A stretch of DNA of 64,000 nucleotides from NCBI GenBank assembly GCA_030425205.1, contig JAUIAP010000004.1, forward strand, positions 62,001 through 126,000, written 5' to 3'. The position numbers and the translations under genes were made by a program. The DNA is from Anaerolineae bacterium (lineage in GTDB: Bacteria > Chloroflexota > Anaerolineae > Promineifilales > Promineifilaceae). Below are positions 47,885 through 57,171 of the stretch, piece by piece; the stretch's first letter is position 1; each line of letters begins with the position of its first letter. The notes under the pieces were generated by a model, which did not search any database, was not told where the DNA came from, and saw only the letters and a program-made list of their open reading frames with translations.

Positions 47885-47987
47885 ATAGTAAACCGTTAGC
47901 AGTAAGCAAAGAGAGATCTGTTTACTGGAATCGCTGCCTGTCCGCTGGAAAATGCGCGACCGTGCAACTTAAAATGCGAGGATAATT

Positions 47988-48341
47988 ATGCGAGTAAAAG
48001 GTGGGTTCACAACCCAAAGACGACACAAGAAAGTACTTAAAATGACCAAAGGACAGTGGGGGACGAAGCATCGTCTCTTCCGCCGTGCTAACGAAGCGAT
48101 GATGAAGTCGTACTGGTACGCATACCGCGACCGTCGGCAACGTCGTCGTGATCTCCGTAAACTGTGGATTGCACGTATCAACGCGGCATCACGCCAAAAT
48201 GGATTGAGCTATAGCAAATTCATTCATGGATTGAAGCAGGCGAACGTACAACTTGACCGCAAGGTTCTAGCTGACATCGCTGTGCGTGATGCAGCAGCGT
48301 TTACGGAAATCGTCGGATTGGCGAAAGGCGCACTGGCTTAG
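47988..48341 (+). CDS. rplT: 50S ribosomal protein L20
   Basis: 117 residues, normal length, with the basic helical start [15 protein letters not shown], then [26 protein letters not shown] and the family's C-terminal [19 protein letters not shown]20 is an early assembly protein and in many bacteria the translational repressor of this operon. Confidence 0.97.
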   Translation: MRVKGGFTTQRRHKKVLKMTKGQWGTKHRLFRRANEAMMKSYWYAYRDRRQRRRDLRKLWIARINAASRQNGLSYSKFIHGLKQANVQLDRKVLADIAVRDAAAFTEIVGLAKGALA

Positions 48342-48371
48342 GTCTCTTTTTCATTAGCCTAAGTTTTGCAA

Positions 48372-48402
48372 AGGTGGTTCCCTATGGGGAGCCACCTTTT
48401 TT
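48372..48402 (+). terminator. Intrinsic terminator after rplT
   Basis: AGGTGGTTCCC pairs with GGGAGCCACCT (one G-T pair), loop TATG, followed by TTTTTT. Confidence 0.85.
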
Positions 48403-48428
48403 GTTTTCTGGAATATGTGAGATTTGAA

Positions 48429-50258
48429 TTAGGGGGAAAACCAACGCAAGGGTGTCGGCTGAGAGCGGTTGGCGGGGATAGATTCGGCCGAAAAATAACG
48501 TCTATCTTCAACTGTAATAGCCCGTGTTGTTGGGAATGCGGACCGCATGACCGCATTTAGGGGTTGAGGGACTGTTTGCCAAAAGCTTGTTTCAAGCGCA
48601 ACAGAGGGCCGCGCAGGAATGGTGCGGCGATTGAGCTTGGGGGCCTGATGACTCAGGAAAATAAGCCAATCCCAAACCGCAAGTGGATGCTCCGATGCAC
48701 TCGAAATCATCCCCCCTTCTACCCAGAGGGGCGCAATGCTGGTCAGCCGATCTGAGGAGGGAAATGGCGCGACGCCGAGTCCACTTAAGAGTGAATGATA
48801 TTCGTATTCACTCGGGACATCAATCCATGTGGCAGCTTGGCGATTTGAAGAAAGAATAGTGAGAGCTTGTTGGCGACGAACAGCGGGTTCGAGTTCGTTG
48901 AGAAAGCGCGTTTCTTCAATTTGAGAAAACCATTGAAGCGTTTGAGCAGCTTGATTGCGGTCGAGTGCGCCGCTGTTATAAGCAAATGCATGGGCATAGA
49001 GTAGATCAGGGGCAGAAAGTAGCAGACCTGATTTTTCAGTTTGCGCTTGAACTGCAGCAATCAACTCTTCATAATCCTCGAATGTCCATGGCGGTAGAAT
49101 TTCGGCCGATTCCACCATCGCCTTGTCGTAGAACAGCATTCGCATCTGCGCAGAAAGCGGCAGTTGCCAAAATCGATTTTGCCAATAGCCTCCAAGCCAA
49201 ATCTGCTCATAGAAGTCTCCCGTTTGCAAGCTAGGATCCTTAGCAAGTTCTGTCAGGTCGAGAATTGCGCCACTGACGACTAAATCGGCCGAAAGTGGCA
49301 TGACGGCTCCATCGATCAGCCTCATACGCGCAACTGGATCAGTTGGCAATGTCGTTAAATCGACGATTTCAATTGTAATATCCGGATGGAGCCGCATATA
49401 AGCCTGCGCCAATGATTGAAAGCTGTTGCGCCGAAAACGTACATCCTGTGCCGTGTAACCGCTCGCCGTATCGCTGACATCAATTGCAAAACGGATGGTG
49501 TACTCATTGGCAAGCTCCAACTGAGTCACCACAGCATGATCGAAGGCTGCCCAGTATTCGGCCGATGGCTCGCCGTCTGCCCCCAGTCCCCAAACACGAG
49601 GTGATGGGAAAGAGGGCGAATCAACCATGAGTGGCGCAAATTCATCGGTAATTGCAAACGTGAAGTCCGCGCGATTATTGACCAATGCGTTTGAATATTC
49701 AGTGAGGTTACGCTGTATGGCCGTGGCAAACCCTGAACGCCACTCTTCATCTGCCTCGTGCAGCAGTAGCTGTCCCCATGGATAGCGCGTGCGTTTTTGC
49801 ACTCCCCAGAAGGCGTTATCATGGACGCGATGGCGCAAACCGCTTGACGTTTGATCAAAAAAGAGCAGGCGTTGCTGTGTCGCCCCATCTACCGTATAGG
49901 TGACATTTGCCCAAATGACATCATCGTGCAGCTGCGCGCGTGTCACTTGCGGATTGCCCGCATAAAACGATTGATTGATCGGTTGAAGCTGGGAAAATCT
50001 ATAGAATGGGTCTGTAGGGAAAAAAGTGAAGAACTGCTCGCCATCACCAAGCTGGGCAGATGCAACTTCAAGGTTAAGGATATCTTGCACCGATTGCAGG
50101 AGAGCTTTTTCGGCCGATCGCACCCGCCACCATCCCCCACCCGCCAATGCACTAAGCACAATGAACAAAAGTGCAAGTTGTAACCAACGCCAGTAAGGAG
50201 GGCGCGATCGAAATGACTCTGGCTCTATTTCTGCATCAAATTCCCAATCGAACTTCAT
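48429..50258 (-). CDS. Membrane-anchored protein with solute-binding-protein-like C-terminal half
   Basis: 609 residues from the ATG at 50258; the frame extends to 50312 without support. After about 30 polar residues a single span (LALLFIVLSALAGGGWW) anchors the protein, with the rest outside. The first extracellular part (about 65-200) is unrecognised. The part from about 270 on (SFQSLAQAYMRLHPDITIEIVDL, a D-rich loop, then FWQLPLSAQMRMLFYDKAMVES) looks like a family-1 carbohydrate-binding protein. An anchored binding protein of this shape may be a sensor or a receptor for a transporter. Upstream is a region crowded with dyads. Confidence 0.7.
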   Translation of the reverse strand: MKFDWEFDAEIEPESFRSRPPYWRWLQLALLFIVLSALAGGGWWRVRSAEKALLQSVQDILNLEVASAQLGDGEQFFTFFPTDPFYRFSQLQPINQSFYAGNPQVTRAQLHDDVIWANVTYTVDGATQQRLLFFDQTSSGLRHRVHDNAFWGVQKRTRYPWGQLLLHEADEEWRSGFATAIQRNLTEYSNALVNNRADFTFAITDEFAPLMVDSPSFPSPRVWGLGADGEPSAEYWAAFDHAVVTQLELANEYTIRFAIDVSDTASGYTAQDVRFRRNSFQSLAQAYMRLHPDITIEIVDLTTLPTDPVARMRLIDGAVMPLSADLVVSGAILDLTELAKDPSLQTGDFYEQIWLGGYWQNRFWQLPLSAQMRMLFYDKAMVESAEILPPWTFEDYEELIAAVQAQTEKSGLLLSAPDLLYAHAFAYNSGALDRNQAAQTLQWFSQIEETRFLNELEPAVRRQQALTILSSNRQAATWIDVPSEYEYHSLLSGLGVAPFPSSDRLTSIAPLWVEGGMISSASEHPLAVWDWLIFLSHQAPKLNRRTIPARPSVALETSFWQTVPQPLNAVMRSAFPTTRAITVEDRRYFSAESIPANRSQPTPLRWFSP

Positions 50259-50287
50259 GCACTTTAGTATAACATGGGAAAATATAA

Positions 50288-50312
50288 ATGCGCTCACGTT
50301 CCGTGAGCGCAT
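50288..50312. repeat. Perfect 11-bp hairpin upstream of the binding-protein-like gene
   Basis: ATGCGCTCACG (50288-50298) pairs with CGTGAGCGCAT (50302-50312), 3-base loop. No long T-run follows on either strand. Confidence 0.6.
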
Positions 50313-50335
50313 TATCGCACCAAGAAGGAGAAGGA

Positions 50336-50410
50336 ATGAACAAGTTAGAAATTGGGCATAAGTTGCCCGTGAATGCCTTCGATCCTCAGAGTGTATTCAG
50401 TTGGTGCTGA
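50336..50410 (+). CDS. Small ORF with strong ribosome-binding site (24 residues)
   Basis: Encodes MNKLEIGHKLPVNAFDPQSV then FSWC, with AAGGAG eight to ten bases before the ATG at 50336. No gene follows on the + strand, so it is not a leader of a visible gene. It lies between a perfect hairpin and a cluster of dyads. It could be a small protein or a toxin-like peptide; support is only the SD and the regulatory surroundings. Confidence 0.35.
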   Translation: MNKLEIGHKLPVNAFDPQSVFSWC

Positions 50411-50433
50411 AAATAACCAAATTAGTTATTTCA

Positions 50434-50613
50434 TAACGCATCGCGTTAAAAAGAATAATAACGCACTGCGTCATAATTGTCAATACCTATCATGTTAACG
50501 TCTCGTTAAATAGATGATGTATCAACTAAATTGTAAAACCTGCCTAATCACCACGTTTTCAAGTAGATGACTTATCAACTACATTGTAAACCAAATAGTT
50601 GCTAAGTCAACTA
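50434..50613. promoter_or_regulatory. Cluster of short repeated dyads (operator-like)
   Basis: Three copies of an 18-bp dyad TAGWTG-N6-TCAACTA-type: 50511-50528, 50564-50581 and 50596-50613; the first two lie in a 29-bp direct repeat. Three further 15-bp dyads: TAACGCATCGCGTTA at 50434-50448, TAACGCACTGCGTCA at 50459-50473, TTAACGTCTCGTTAA at 50495-50509. All are inside an AT-rich 400-base spacer (50313-50719) with no large gene. Likely binding sites of one or two regulators. Confidence 0.6.
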
Positions 50614-50719
50614 ATCGGTTAATTTTGGTGAAGACGCAACCAAATTCTAGCAACACCTATCTGCTTGTGCAATTTTTCACAAAGTTTCTAACGAGTGTAT
50701 TGTAGGTATACGGGGCGGT

Positions 50720-51583
50720 TTAGTTCTCGGCGTCGAAGATTTCGGGATCAACTTCTGTAAAATCAGTGATGACAAAGACCGTTTCAAGCGTATCTATTTC
50801 GACGGCCGATTGCACGAGAGCTGACTGAAAAAGCTCTGCTTCACCACTGAACACTTCGATAACGCGCCCAACCACGACATCAGATGGAAAACGATTGGAC
50901 GTAATTGTATCGGTTGCTGCGCCTTGCAGACCTGCGGTCATAACGACATCGTTTTGCATTAGCTGCGTTTCTGGGTCAATCCCTTCTAGACGCATCAGCC
51001 CGCCTTCCCCACCCCCAACCAAGACTCCCAGCGCACGGGACTGACTAAGACGTACAGGAACGGCACTACTCGCATCTGTTACGAGCAACACAAGCGATGC
51101 GTTTGGTGTTGTACGGATAATCTGCCCGACAAGCCCTCGTGTACTCTCGACAGGCATTCCGACGCGCACACCATGATTGGAGCCACGATCAATGATAAGG
51201 TCGCGATAGTCAGGGTTTGTACCCTGACCAATCACCGCAGCGGTGACACGCTCATAGTTGGGAGCTTCTTGGATTCGGCCGATTAACTGCAGCAGACGCA
51301 AATACTCCCCTTGCACCTCGATTAACTGGGCATTCTGCTGCTCTAACTGCGCGATGCGCTCTTGTAATACGTCGATCTCATGCAATGCAGCATCCATCGA
51401 CGCGGGTTGGCCGAGTCGATCATTGATACCGCTTAGTCGCTGTGTCAGGGCGATCAATGGCTCCTGAATGCGACTCGTATTAATTTGCCCACCACTATCG
51501 AGGAAAAAGAAGAGCAGACCCAGTATGAATAGGAAGAGTAAGAACGGCCACTGACTGCGGCGTTGTGGATCGTTGAGGTTCAA
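50720..51583 (-). CDS. mreC: Rod shape-determining protein MreC
   Basis: 287 residues. One N-terminal membrane span (WPFLLFLFILGLLFFFLDSG), a coiled coil (ALHEIDVLQERIAQLEQQNAQLIEVQ, about 60-90), then the beta-barrel domain with RVTAAVIGQGTNPDYRDLIIDRGSNHGVRVGMPV and the VLVLLVTDASSAVPVRL block typical of MreC. It is a periplasmic scaffold of the cell-wall elongation complex. It lies 68 bases after mreB in the same direction, but mreD and rodA do not follow. Confidence 0.93.
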   Translation of the reverse strand: MNLNDPQRRSQWPFLLFLFILGLLFFFLDSGGQINTSRIQEPLIALTQRLSGINDRLGQPASMDAALHEIDVLQERIAQLEQQNAQLIEVQGEYLRLLQLIGRIQEAPNYERVTAAVIGQGTNPDYRDLIIDRGSNHGVRVGMPVESTRGLVGQIIRTTPNASLVLLVTDASSAVPVRLSQSRALGVLVGGGEGGLMRLEGIDPETQLMQNDVVMTAGLQGAATDTITSNRFPSDVVVGRVIEVFSGEAELFQSALVQSAVEIDTLETVFVITDFTEVDPEIFDAEN

Positions 51584-51651
51584 GGGAAGTATGACTTATG
51601 AGGGATGCCGTATGATTCACTCTCATGCTTCATCCCTCATACTTCATAATT

Positions 51652-52713
51652 TTAATGGTGTGTACTGCCCCGATGGAGTCCAACAAGAACACGGCTATAC
51701 GCGTCGAGGTTTTCGAGGACAGCGCCTGCGCCACGTGCCACACAGGTAAGTGGGTCATCAGCCACGTAAACACGCATTTTGACGACATCTTCAATACGTT
51801 CTGCCAGACCCTGAATTTGTGCGCCACCACCAGCGAGACAGATACCCGTCTCCATTAGGTCTGCAACCAGCTCAGGGGGCGTATCATCAAGCGCATCTTT
51901 CACCGTGTCAACGATGATGTTGATAGAGGGGGCCATCGCTTCACGTAGCTCAATACTGCTGATTTCGACCGTTTGTGGCAAGCCGTTGATAAGGTTACGA
52001 CCACGTAGTGCAATTGTTTTTTCTTCAGGGAGGGAAAAGGCCGAACCGATGGCAATTTTTGTGCGTTCCGCCATACGTTCGCCGATTAGCAAATTGTACT
52101 TGTTGCGTGCATAGGTGATGATGTCTTCATCCATCTCATCACCAGCAACGCGAATTGAGCGGCTAATGACAATCCCCCCCATCGCAAAAACGGCGACTTC
52201 CGTTGTGCCGCCGCCGATGTCAACGATCATGCTGCCTCGCGATTCGATAATCGGCAGGCCAGCACCAATCGCAGCGGCCATTGGCTCCTCAATCAAATAG
52301 GCCTCACGCGCACCCGCTGAAATCGACGCATCGTAGACGGCTCGTTTTTCCACTTCGGTGACACCACTTGGCACACCAACGACAACACGGGGACGCGGGA
52401 ATGGCACAACCATCTGCTCATGCGCTTTCTTAATGAAGTAATCGAGCATTGCCTCTGTAATCTCAAATTCGGAGATTACGCCATCGCGCAATGGGCGAAT
52501 GGCCACGATATCGGAGGGGGTTCGGCCGACCATCTCACGCGCCTCCGCACCAATTGCAAGGGGACGACGGGTGCGTTTGTTGATAGCCACCCATGACGGC
52601 TCATTAATAACGATGCCGCGTTCCTTGAGGCTCACCAATGTATTTGCCGTTCCTAAATCTATACCAATGTCGAGTGAAAATAGTCCTAAAAACCAATCGA
52701 GTGGTCTAAACAT
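51652..52713 (-). CDS. mreB: Rod shape-determining protein MreB
   Basis: 353 residues from ATG 52713 (MFRPLDWFLGLFSLDIGIDLGTANTL). Actin-like ATPase: phosphate-1 loop DIGIDLGTANTLV, phosphate-2 VDIGGGTTEVAV, and adenosine loop GICLAGGGAQIQG are all intact. It polymerises under the membrane and directs rod elongation with MreC. Confidence 0.97.
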   Translation of the reverse strand: MFRPLDWFLGLFSLDIGIDLGTANTLVSLKERGIVINEPSWVAINKRTRRPLAIGAEAREMVGRTPSDIVAIRPLRDGVISEFEITEAMLDYFIKKAHEQMVVPFPRPRVVVGVPSGVTEVEKRAVYDASISAGAREAYLIEEPMAAAIGAGLPIIESRGSMIVDIGGGTTEVAVFAMGGIVISRSIRVAGDEMDEDIITYARNKYNLLIGERMAERTKIAIGSAFSLPEEKTIALRGRNLINGLPQTVEISSIELREAMAPSINIIVDTVKDALDDTPPELVADLMETGICLAGGGAQIQGLAERIEDVVKMRVYVADDPLTCVARGAGAVLENLDAYSRVLVGLHRGSTHH

Positions 52714-52869
52714 ATGTTTTTCTCTTTCAAAAAATCCCAAGCGGAGTCCTAATCTCTATCACATTATAGCATAGTGGAGGAGACGAAAATCGAAAAATAA
52801 GTGAATACATGATGTGGATTTGCGCGGATTTCTAACCTGCCATTTATTGCCCTAACCCCATTTCCTGCC

Positions 52870-52875
52870 TAAGAT
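52870..52875 (+). promoter_or_regulatory. -10-like box seven bases before an ATG
   Basis: TAAGAT ends seven bases before the ATG at 52883, compatible with a leaderless transcript. Confidence 0.35.
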
Positions 52876-52882
52876 GCTAGCT

Positions 52883-53299
52883 ATGGCAAGATTCGCAATG
52901 TTTGCAGACCTCGTTTACGATGAAAATAATAACCCGCTTGAGCTGGCCAATGTTGGCGGCGACGCACACTATGTGATTGATGATGATGGTTTTCATCGTC
53001 ATATTGACGCGGAAGAGGTCGATCGCAAAGTGGTCGCCTTTTTCGTTGAACAGCTTCAGGGCAATCAGGATATCGCCGTTGAGCAGATGATGAAAATGAC
53101 AGGGCAAGATGATCTAATGGCAAAAGCAGCCATGGATGCCCAAATTCGCAACGTCAACGTCGATGACATTGTTGGGCAGATATTGCCACAACAGGCACGC
53201 GATATGTTGGCGATGATGGGGTTTCGCATCATTTTGAACTATCATGGCGAGATTGTGCGGATGGATCAGCCATCTGCTCCTGCTGATGATGACTTTTAA
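52883..53299 (+). CDS. Conserved hypothetical protein
   Basis: 138 residues from ATG 52883 (MARFAMFADLVYDENNN); three more residues if the ATG at 52874 is used. Acidic, soluble. Two beta-rich parts (ANVGGDAHYVIDDDGFHRHI and RIILNYHGEIVRMD) flank a Met/Ala-rich helix. I do not recognise a family. The following gene is in the same direction 70 bases later. Confidence 0.65.
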   Translation: MARFAMFADLVYDENNNPLELANVGGDAHYVIDDDGFHRHIDAEEVDRKVVAFFVEQLQGNQDIAVEQMMKMTGQDDLMAKAAMDAQIRNVNVDDIVGQILPQQARDMLAMMGFRIILNYHGEIVRMDQPSAPADDDF

Positions 53300-53368
53300 G
53301 AGTTGCAGGTTTATCAAAGTGGGTTCTTCTTTCTTTCGCAACTAATCGCTAACGTCTAGCACCCCTCC

Positions 53369-53992
53369 ATGACGACACAACAGTACGCACTTAACGCCGG
53401 TGAGAAACCACGTCTTGAATTAGAGTGGGAGAGTTACATGCGTGATTTTCAGGTGCGGTTTGATGGCGTGGAAATCGGCCGAATTACCACAGGCAAACGC
53501 TCTCTGCGCGAGCCACATCTCTTCACCCTGCCTGACGGTTCAGAACTTTCCATTCGACTCAGCGAAAGTGGATTAACGGAAGAGCTAGAACTTCTCCGCG
53601 ACGGCAAGCCACTGCCTGGCTCATCGGCCGATCCATTCACAAAGTTCTCTGCTGCCATTCGGAGCAGTTTTTTCTGGGGCGTTATCCTCGTTTTTATTGG
53701 CTTGGCCGCCGCATTGACTGATGCAACGATTATTAGACAACTCGTCTTTTCGCCCTCATCCGCCATATTCGGCTTGATTTTGATTTTCTCAGCCTACTGG
53801 ATGAGTCGTCAATCGGTTTGGGCTGGAATCATGGCTGCCGTGATCGTTTTAGCAGAATTCATCTTGTGTCTCGTGCTCAACATTGGGGCAGGAACGCATG
53901 TCAATGTGCTAACGACTATCGGAATTGTCTTGCGTGTGGCATTTTTTGTGCCGATTTTTCAGGGAATTCGGCCGATGCGCAATCTATCATAG
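53369..53992 (+). CDS. Membrane protein with N-terminal cytoplasmic beta domain
   Basis: 207 residues. The first 95 residues form a beta-rich region (LEWESYMRDFQVRFDGVEIG, HLFTLPDGSELSIRLSESG). Four membrane spans follow (about 100-120, 128-145, 150-172, 178-200). Three TCGGCCGA copies lie in this 620-base gene (53475, 53624, 53968). Family unknown. Confidence 0.7.
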   Translation: MTTQQYALNAGEKPRLELEWESYMRDFQVRFDGVEIGRITTGKRSLREPHLFTLPDGSELSIRLSESGLTEELELLRDGKPLPGSSADPFTKFSAAIRSSFFWGVILVFIGLAAALTDATIIRQLVFSPSSAIFGLILIFSAYWMSRQSVWAGIMAAVIVLAEFILCLVLNIGAGTHVNVLTTIGIVLRVAFFVPIFQGIRPMRNLS

Positions 53993-53993
53993 T

Positions 53994-55781
53994 CTAACCT
54001 ATCGCCAGTTCCTCGCGACGTTCCCCCGTTTGAATCCGCCATAAATCTGCATAGGTTCCGTTTTCAGCCAATAAGGAGTCGTGATCTCCTTGCTCAGTGA
54101 TTCGTCCATCTTCCATCACATATATTTTGTCCGCATTGCGCACGGTTGAGAGACGATGCGCGATTAGGATAGTCGTGCGGCCGATAGAGATGCGTTCCAT
54201 GGAGCGTTGGATGGCCGCTTCCGTTTCGTTATCGACGGCCGATGTCGCTTCATCCAAAACGAGAATGGGCGGATTTTTTAGAACCGCGCGCGCAATCGAG
54301 AGCCGTTGCCGCTGACCCCCACTTAACTTTTGTCCGCGTTCCCCAACAACGGTCATATACCCATCGGGCAGTTTGGTAATAAATTCGTGTGCTTCTCCTG
54401 TGCGTGCAGCGGCAAATATCTCCTCATCGCTGGCGTCAAACGTGCCGTAGGCGATATTCTCATGGGCCGTGCCGTGAAAGAGATAGACATCTTGGCTTAC
54501 AAGACCAATCGCGCGACGCAGATCTTGCATGTCAAGGTCACGTACATCCACGCCGTCTATACAGATCGCGCCCTCTGTTACATCGTAGAGACGCAACAAC
54601 AGCTTGATTAGTGTCGTCTTACCGCTGCCTGTCGAGCCAACAAAGGCGATTGTCTTACCCGCGGGGATCTCAAACGAAAGATCTTCGATCACCGAAAGGC
54701 CGTTGGCGTAGGCAAATGAGACGTTTTCAAAGCGAATCGAACCACGCACCTGCTCAGTTGCCAGCGGCTCATCGCCACTGATCATGGATGGCTTGGTGTC
54801 GAGCAGATCAAGCAACCGCGTCGTGGAGGCCATGGCGCGTTGATAGAGGTCAAGCGTTTCGCCTAAACTAGTCAGCGGCCAGAGCAGACGTTGTGTCATG
54901 TAGACAAGCGTGCTGTAGAGACCGACGGCCAGTGCGCCTTCAATCACAAGTCGGCCGCCAAAGATCAAGATCGCAATAAATCCCGACATAATCGCCATAC
55001 GAATGAGTGGGACAAAGCTGGCGGAGAGTTTGATGGCAGCACGATTGGCATCGCGGTAGGCGTTGGAATGGGAGGCAATTCGGCCGATTTCGTACCCCTC
55101 CGTCGCAAAGCTCTTTATTGTCGCAATCCCGCCTAAATTGTTCGACAACTGACCATTCAGCATACTCACTTTTTCACGCACCGTCGTATAACGTGGCGCG
55201 AGCCGCCGTTGAAACACAATCGATCCCCACACGATCAGCGGCATTGGCACCACCGCCATCCAAGCGACGCTCGGTGCGATGACCATAAAATAGGTGCCGA
55301 TTGCAATAACGGTCACAATCACCTGAATTACCTGATTGGCTCCCGTATCGAGAAATCGTTCTAGCTGATTGACATCATTGTTCAATATCGACATCAACCC
55401 GCCCGTACTTTGATCCTCAAAATAGGCCATTTCAAGGTCTTGCACATGTGCATAGGCATCCATCCGCGCCTCATGCTGCAAATTCTGGGCGATATTGCGC
55501 CATTTAAGCGCAAAAAGATATTGAAAGAGCGATTCCATTGCCCAGACAAAAATGGTGATCCCAGCCATAATGTAGAGTTGGGTCATACGGTCGCTGTAAC
55601 CGAATCTAGCGATAAATGAGGCTTGATCAGAGACGAGAATATCAATTGAGAGACCGATCAGGATCGGCGGAGCGAGATCAAACAGCTTGTTGAGCACGGA
55701 GTAGAGCGTGGCAAGCGAAATGTCGCCGCGATAGTTTTTTGCATATTTTAGTAACCGTGTTACGGGATGGGATGTCGTCAT
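53994..55781 (-). CDS. ABC exporter, fused permease/ATPase
   Basis: 595 residues. N-terminal six-span exporter domain, C-terminal ATPase with Walker [11 protein letters not shown], signature LSGGQRQR, Walker [13 protein letters not shown] and the H-loop LIAHRLSTV. It works as a homo- or heterodimer to move lipids, peptides or drugs outward. It is the last gene of the MFS-MATE-ABC run, 19 bases after the MATE gene. Substrate unknown. Confidence 0.95.
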   Translation of the reverse strand: MTTSHPVTRLLKYAKNYRGDISLATLYSVLNKLFDLAPPILIGLSIDILVSDQASFIARFGYSDRMTQLYIMAGITIFVWAMESLFQYLFALKWRNIAQNLQHEARMDAYAHVQDLEMAYFEDQSTGGLMSILNNDVNQLERFLDTGANQVIQVIVTVIAIGTYFMVIAPSVAWMAVVPMPLIVWGSIVFQRRLAPRYTTVREKVSMLNGQLSNNLGGIATIKSFATEGYEIGRIASHSNAYRDANRAAIKLSASFVPLIRMAIMSGFIAILIFGGRLVIEGALAVGLYSTLVYMTQRLLWPLTSLGETLDLYQRAMASTTRLLDLLDTKPSMISGDEPLATEQVRGSIRFENVSFAYANGLSVIEDLSFEIPAGKTIAFVGSTGSGKTTLIKLLLRLYDVTEGAICIDGVDVRDLDMQDLRRAIGLVSQDVYLFHGTAHENIAYGTFDASDEEIFAAARTGEAHEFITKLPDGYMTVVGERGQKLSGGQRQRLSIARAVLKNPPILVLDEATSAVDNETEAAIQRSMERISIGRTTILIAHRLSTVRNADKIYVMEDGRITEQGDHDSLLAENGTYADLWRIQTGERREELAIG

Positions 55782-55800
55782 ACGTTCTGTGTCCTTGAAA

Positions 55801-57171
55801 TTAGTTGGTCAATCTCATCTTAATGAATGGGCTTTGCTTGCTGCCGGGCCAAATTCGCACGATCCCCCACAAACAACGAATACCTACCCAGATCAGGGCA
55901 ATCATCCAGATCGTTGTCAGCGTGTTTCCCGCTCCAGTGAATAGCAACAGGGCGACACCAGAAATGGCGGTTGCAAGGATCATGCCATTGCGCAGATAGC
56001 GATAGTCGCTGGTTCCCCAGTGTGCACCATCGGTAAGGAAGGTGGCTGCATTGATCGGCTGGCTCAAGGCAGCGACACGCCACGCTGGACGAAAGATCGC
56101 CCACGCCTCCTCTGGGACTAGCAACTTGGCGATGAAATTTTCCCCAACCAGCATCGCAACGGCTAAGGCACAACCTGTCCCAACGGCCCAGCCTAATCCG
56201 AGACGCACCACACGCCGCGCTTCAGCGAGATCGCTTGCTCCAATGAAGTAACCGACCAGACTTTGCGTGGTAACGGCGAATGCGTCGAGGAAGAGCGCGG
56301 AAAACAGGAAGAATTGGCGAATCGCTTGATGTGCCGCACCTTCTTCTGCGCCCGCCTGCGTAGCGATGCGCGTGGTGAGCAAGACGAAGATCATCAACAT
56401 GCTCGTCCGAATCAATAGGTCTGCGCCTACCATGAGCAACGCGACGGCACCACGCCAGTTGACGTTGCGCGAAAAGCCAAAGATGCGCCACACGCGCCAA
56501 AGCACAAGTGCTGCGCCGATCCATTGGCTGATAACGCTGGCCAATGCCGCACCAGTAATGCCTAGCGCAGGAAATGTGCCCCAGCCAAAAATAAAGGGAT
56601 AGTCGAGCAGAATGTTGAGGATATTGACAAGTGCAGCGATGTAGAGCGGGGTACGCATGTCCTGAACACCGCGGAGCGCGCCAAATGCGACGAGTGTAAT
56701 CAGAACAGCCGGCGCACCAAAGAGGCGGATGTGGACATAGCGAACGGCAGAGGTTTGAACCTCGCCAGTTGCACCAAGTAATTTTGCGAGGCTAGCCGCG
56801 CTTGTCGCCAGCAAAAGCATGAGGATGACGCTAAATAGCAACCCCAATAGCAGTGCAAGCGTAAAGGTTTGCGACGCTTGTGGATTCTTGGCGATTGTGG
56901 CTGATTGTGCATCGACGTGTTTCTTAGATCGGCCGAAAACCTGCGCGATCTCCGTCTGCGTTCCCACGCCCAAAAACCCAAACACCCAAAAGACACTGCT
57001 CAGAGCAGCCGTCCCAACCCCTAAGGCGGCGAGTGGCGTCGTTCCCAAGCGCGCAATGTAGGCCGTATCGACCAGCCCAGTTACAGGCTCGGCAACGAGC
57101 GAAATGAGCACGGGCAAGGACAGCGCAAGCAGCGTGCGATGGGGGTTTTCTGTGAAGGGGTGTGTGCTCAT
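55801..57171 (-). CDS. MATE-family efflux transporter (DinF type)
   Basis: 456 residues from ATG 57171, which overlaps the MFS stop by ATGA; the frame runs to 57219 without support. Twelve spans; hallmark start [30 protein letters not shown], then [24 protein letters not shown]. It exports cations such as drugs by Na+ or H+ antiport. Position between an MFS and an ABC exporter points to a resistance operon. Confidence 0.94.
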   Translation of the reverse strand: MSTHPFTENPHRTLLALSLPVLISLVAEPVTGLVDTAYIARLGTTPLAALGVGTAALSSVFWVFGFLGVGTQTEIAQVFGRSKKHVDAQSATIAKNPQASQTFTLALLLGLLFSVILMLLLATSAASLAKLLGATGEVQTSAVRYVHIRLFGAPAVLITLVAFGALRGVQDMRTPLYIAALVNILNILLDYPFIFGWGTFPALGITGAALASVISQWIGAALVLWRVWRIFGFSRNVNWRGAVALLMVGADLLIRTSMLMIFVLLTTRIATQAGAEEGAAHQAIRQFFLFSALFLDAFAVTTQSLVGYFIGASDLAEARRVVRLGLGWAVGTGCALAVAMLVGENFIAKLLVPEEAWAIFRPAWRVAALSQPINAATFLTDGAHWGTSDYRYLRNGMILATAISGVALLLFTGAGNTLTTIWMIALIWVGIRCLWGIVRIWPGSKQSPFIKMRLTN

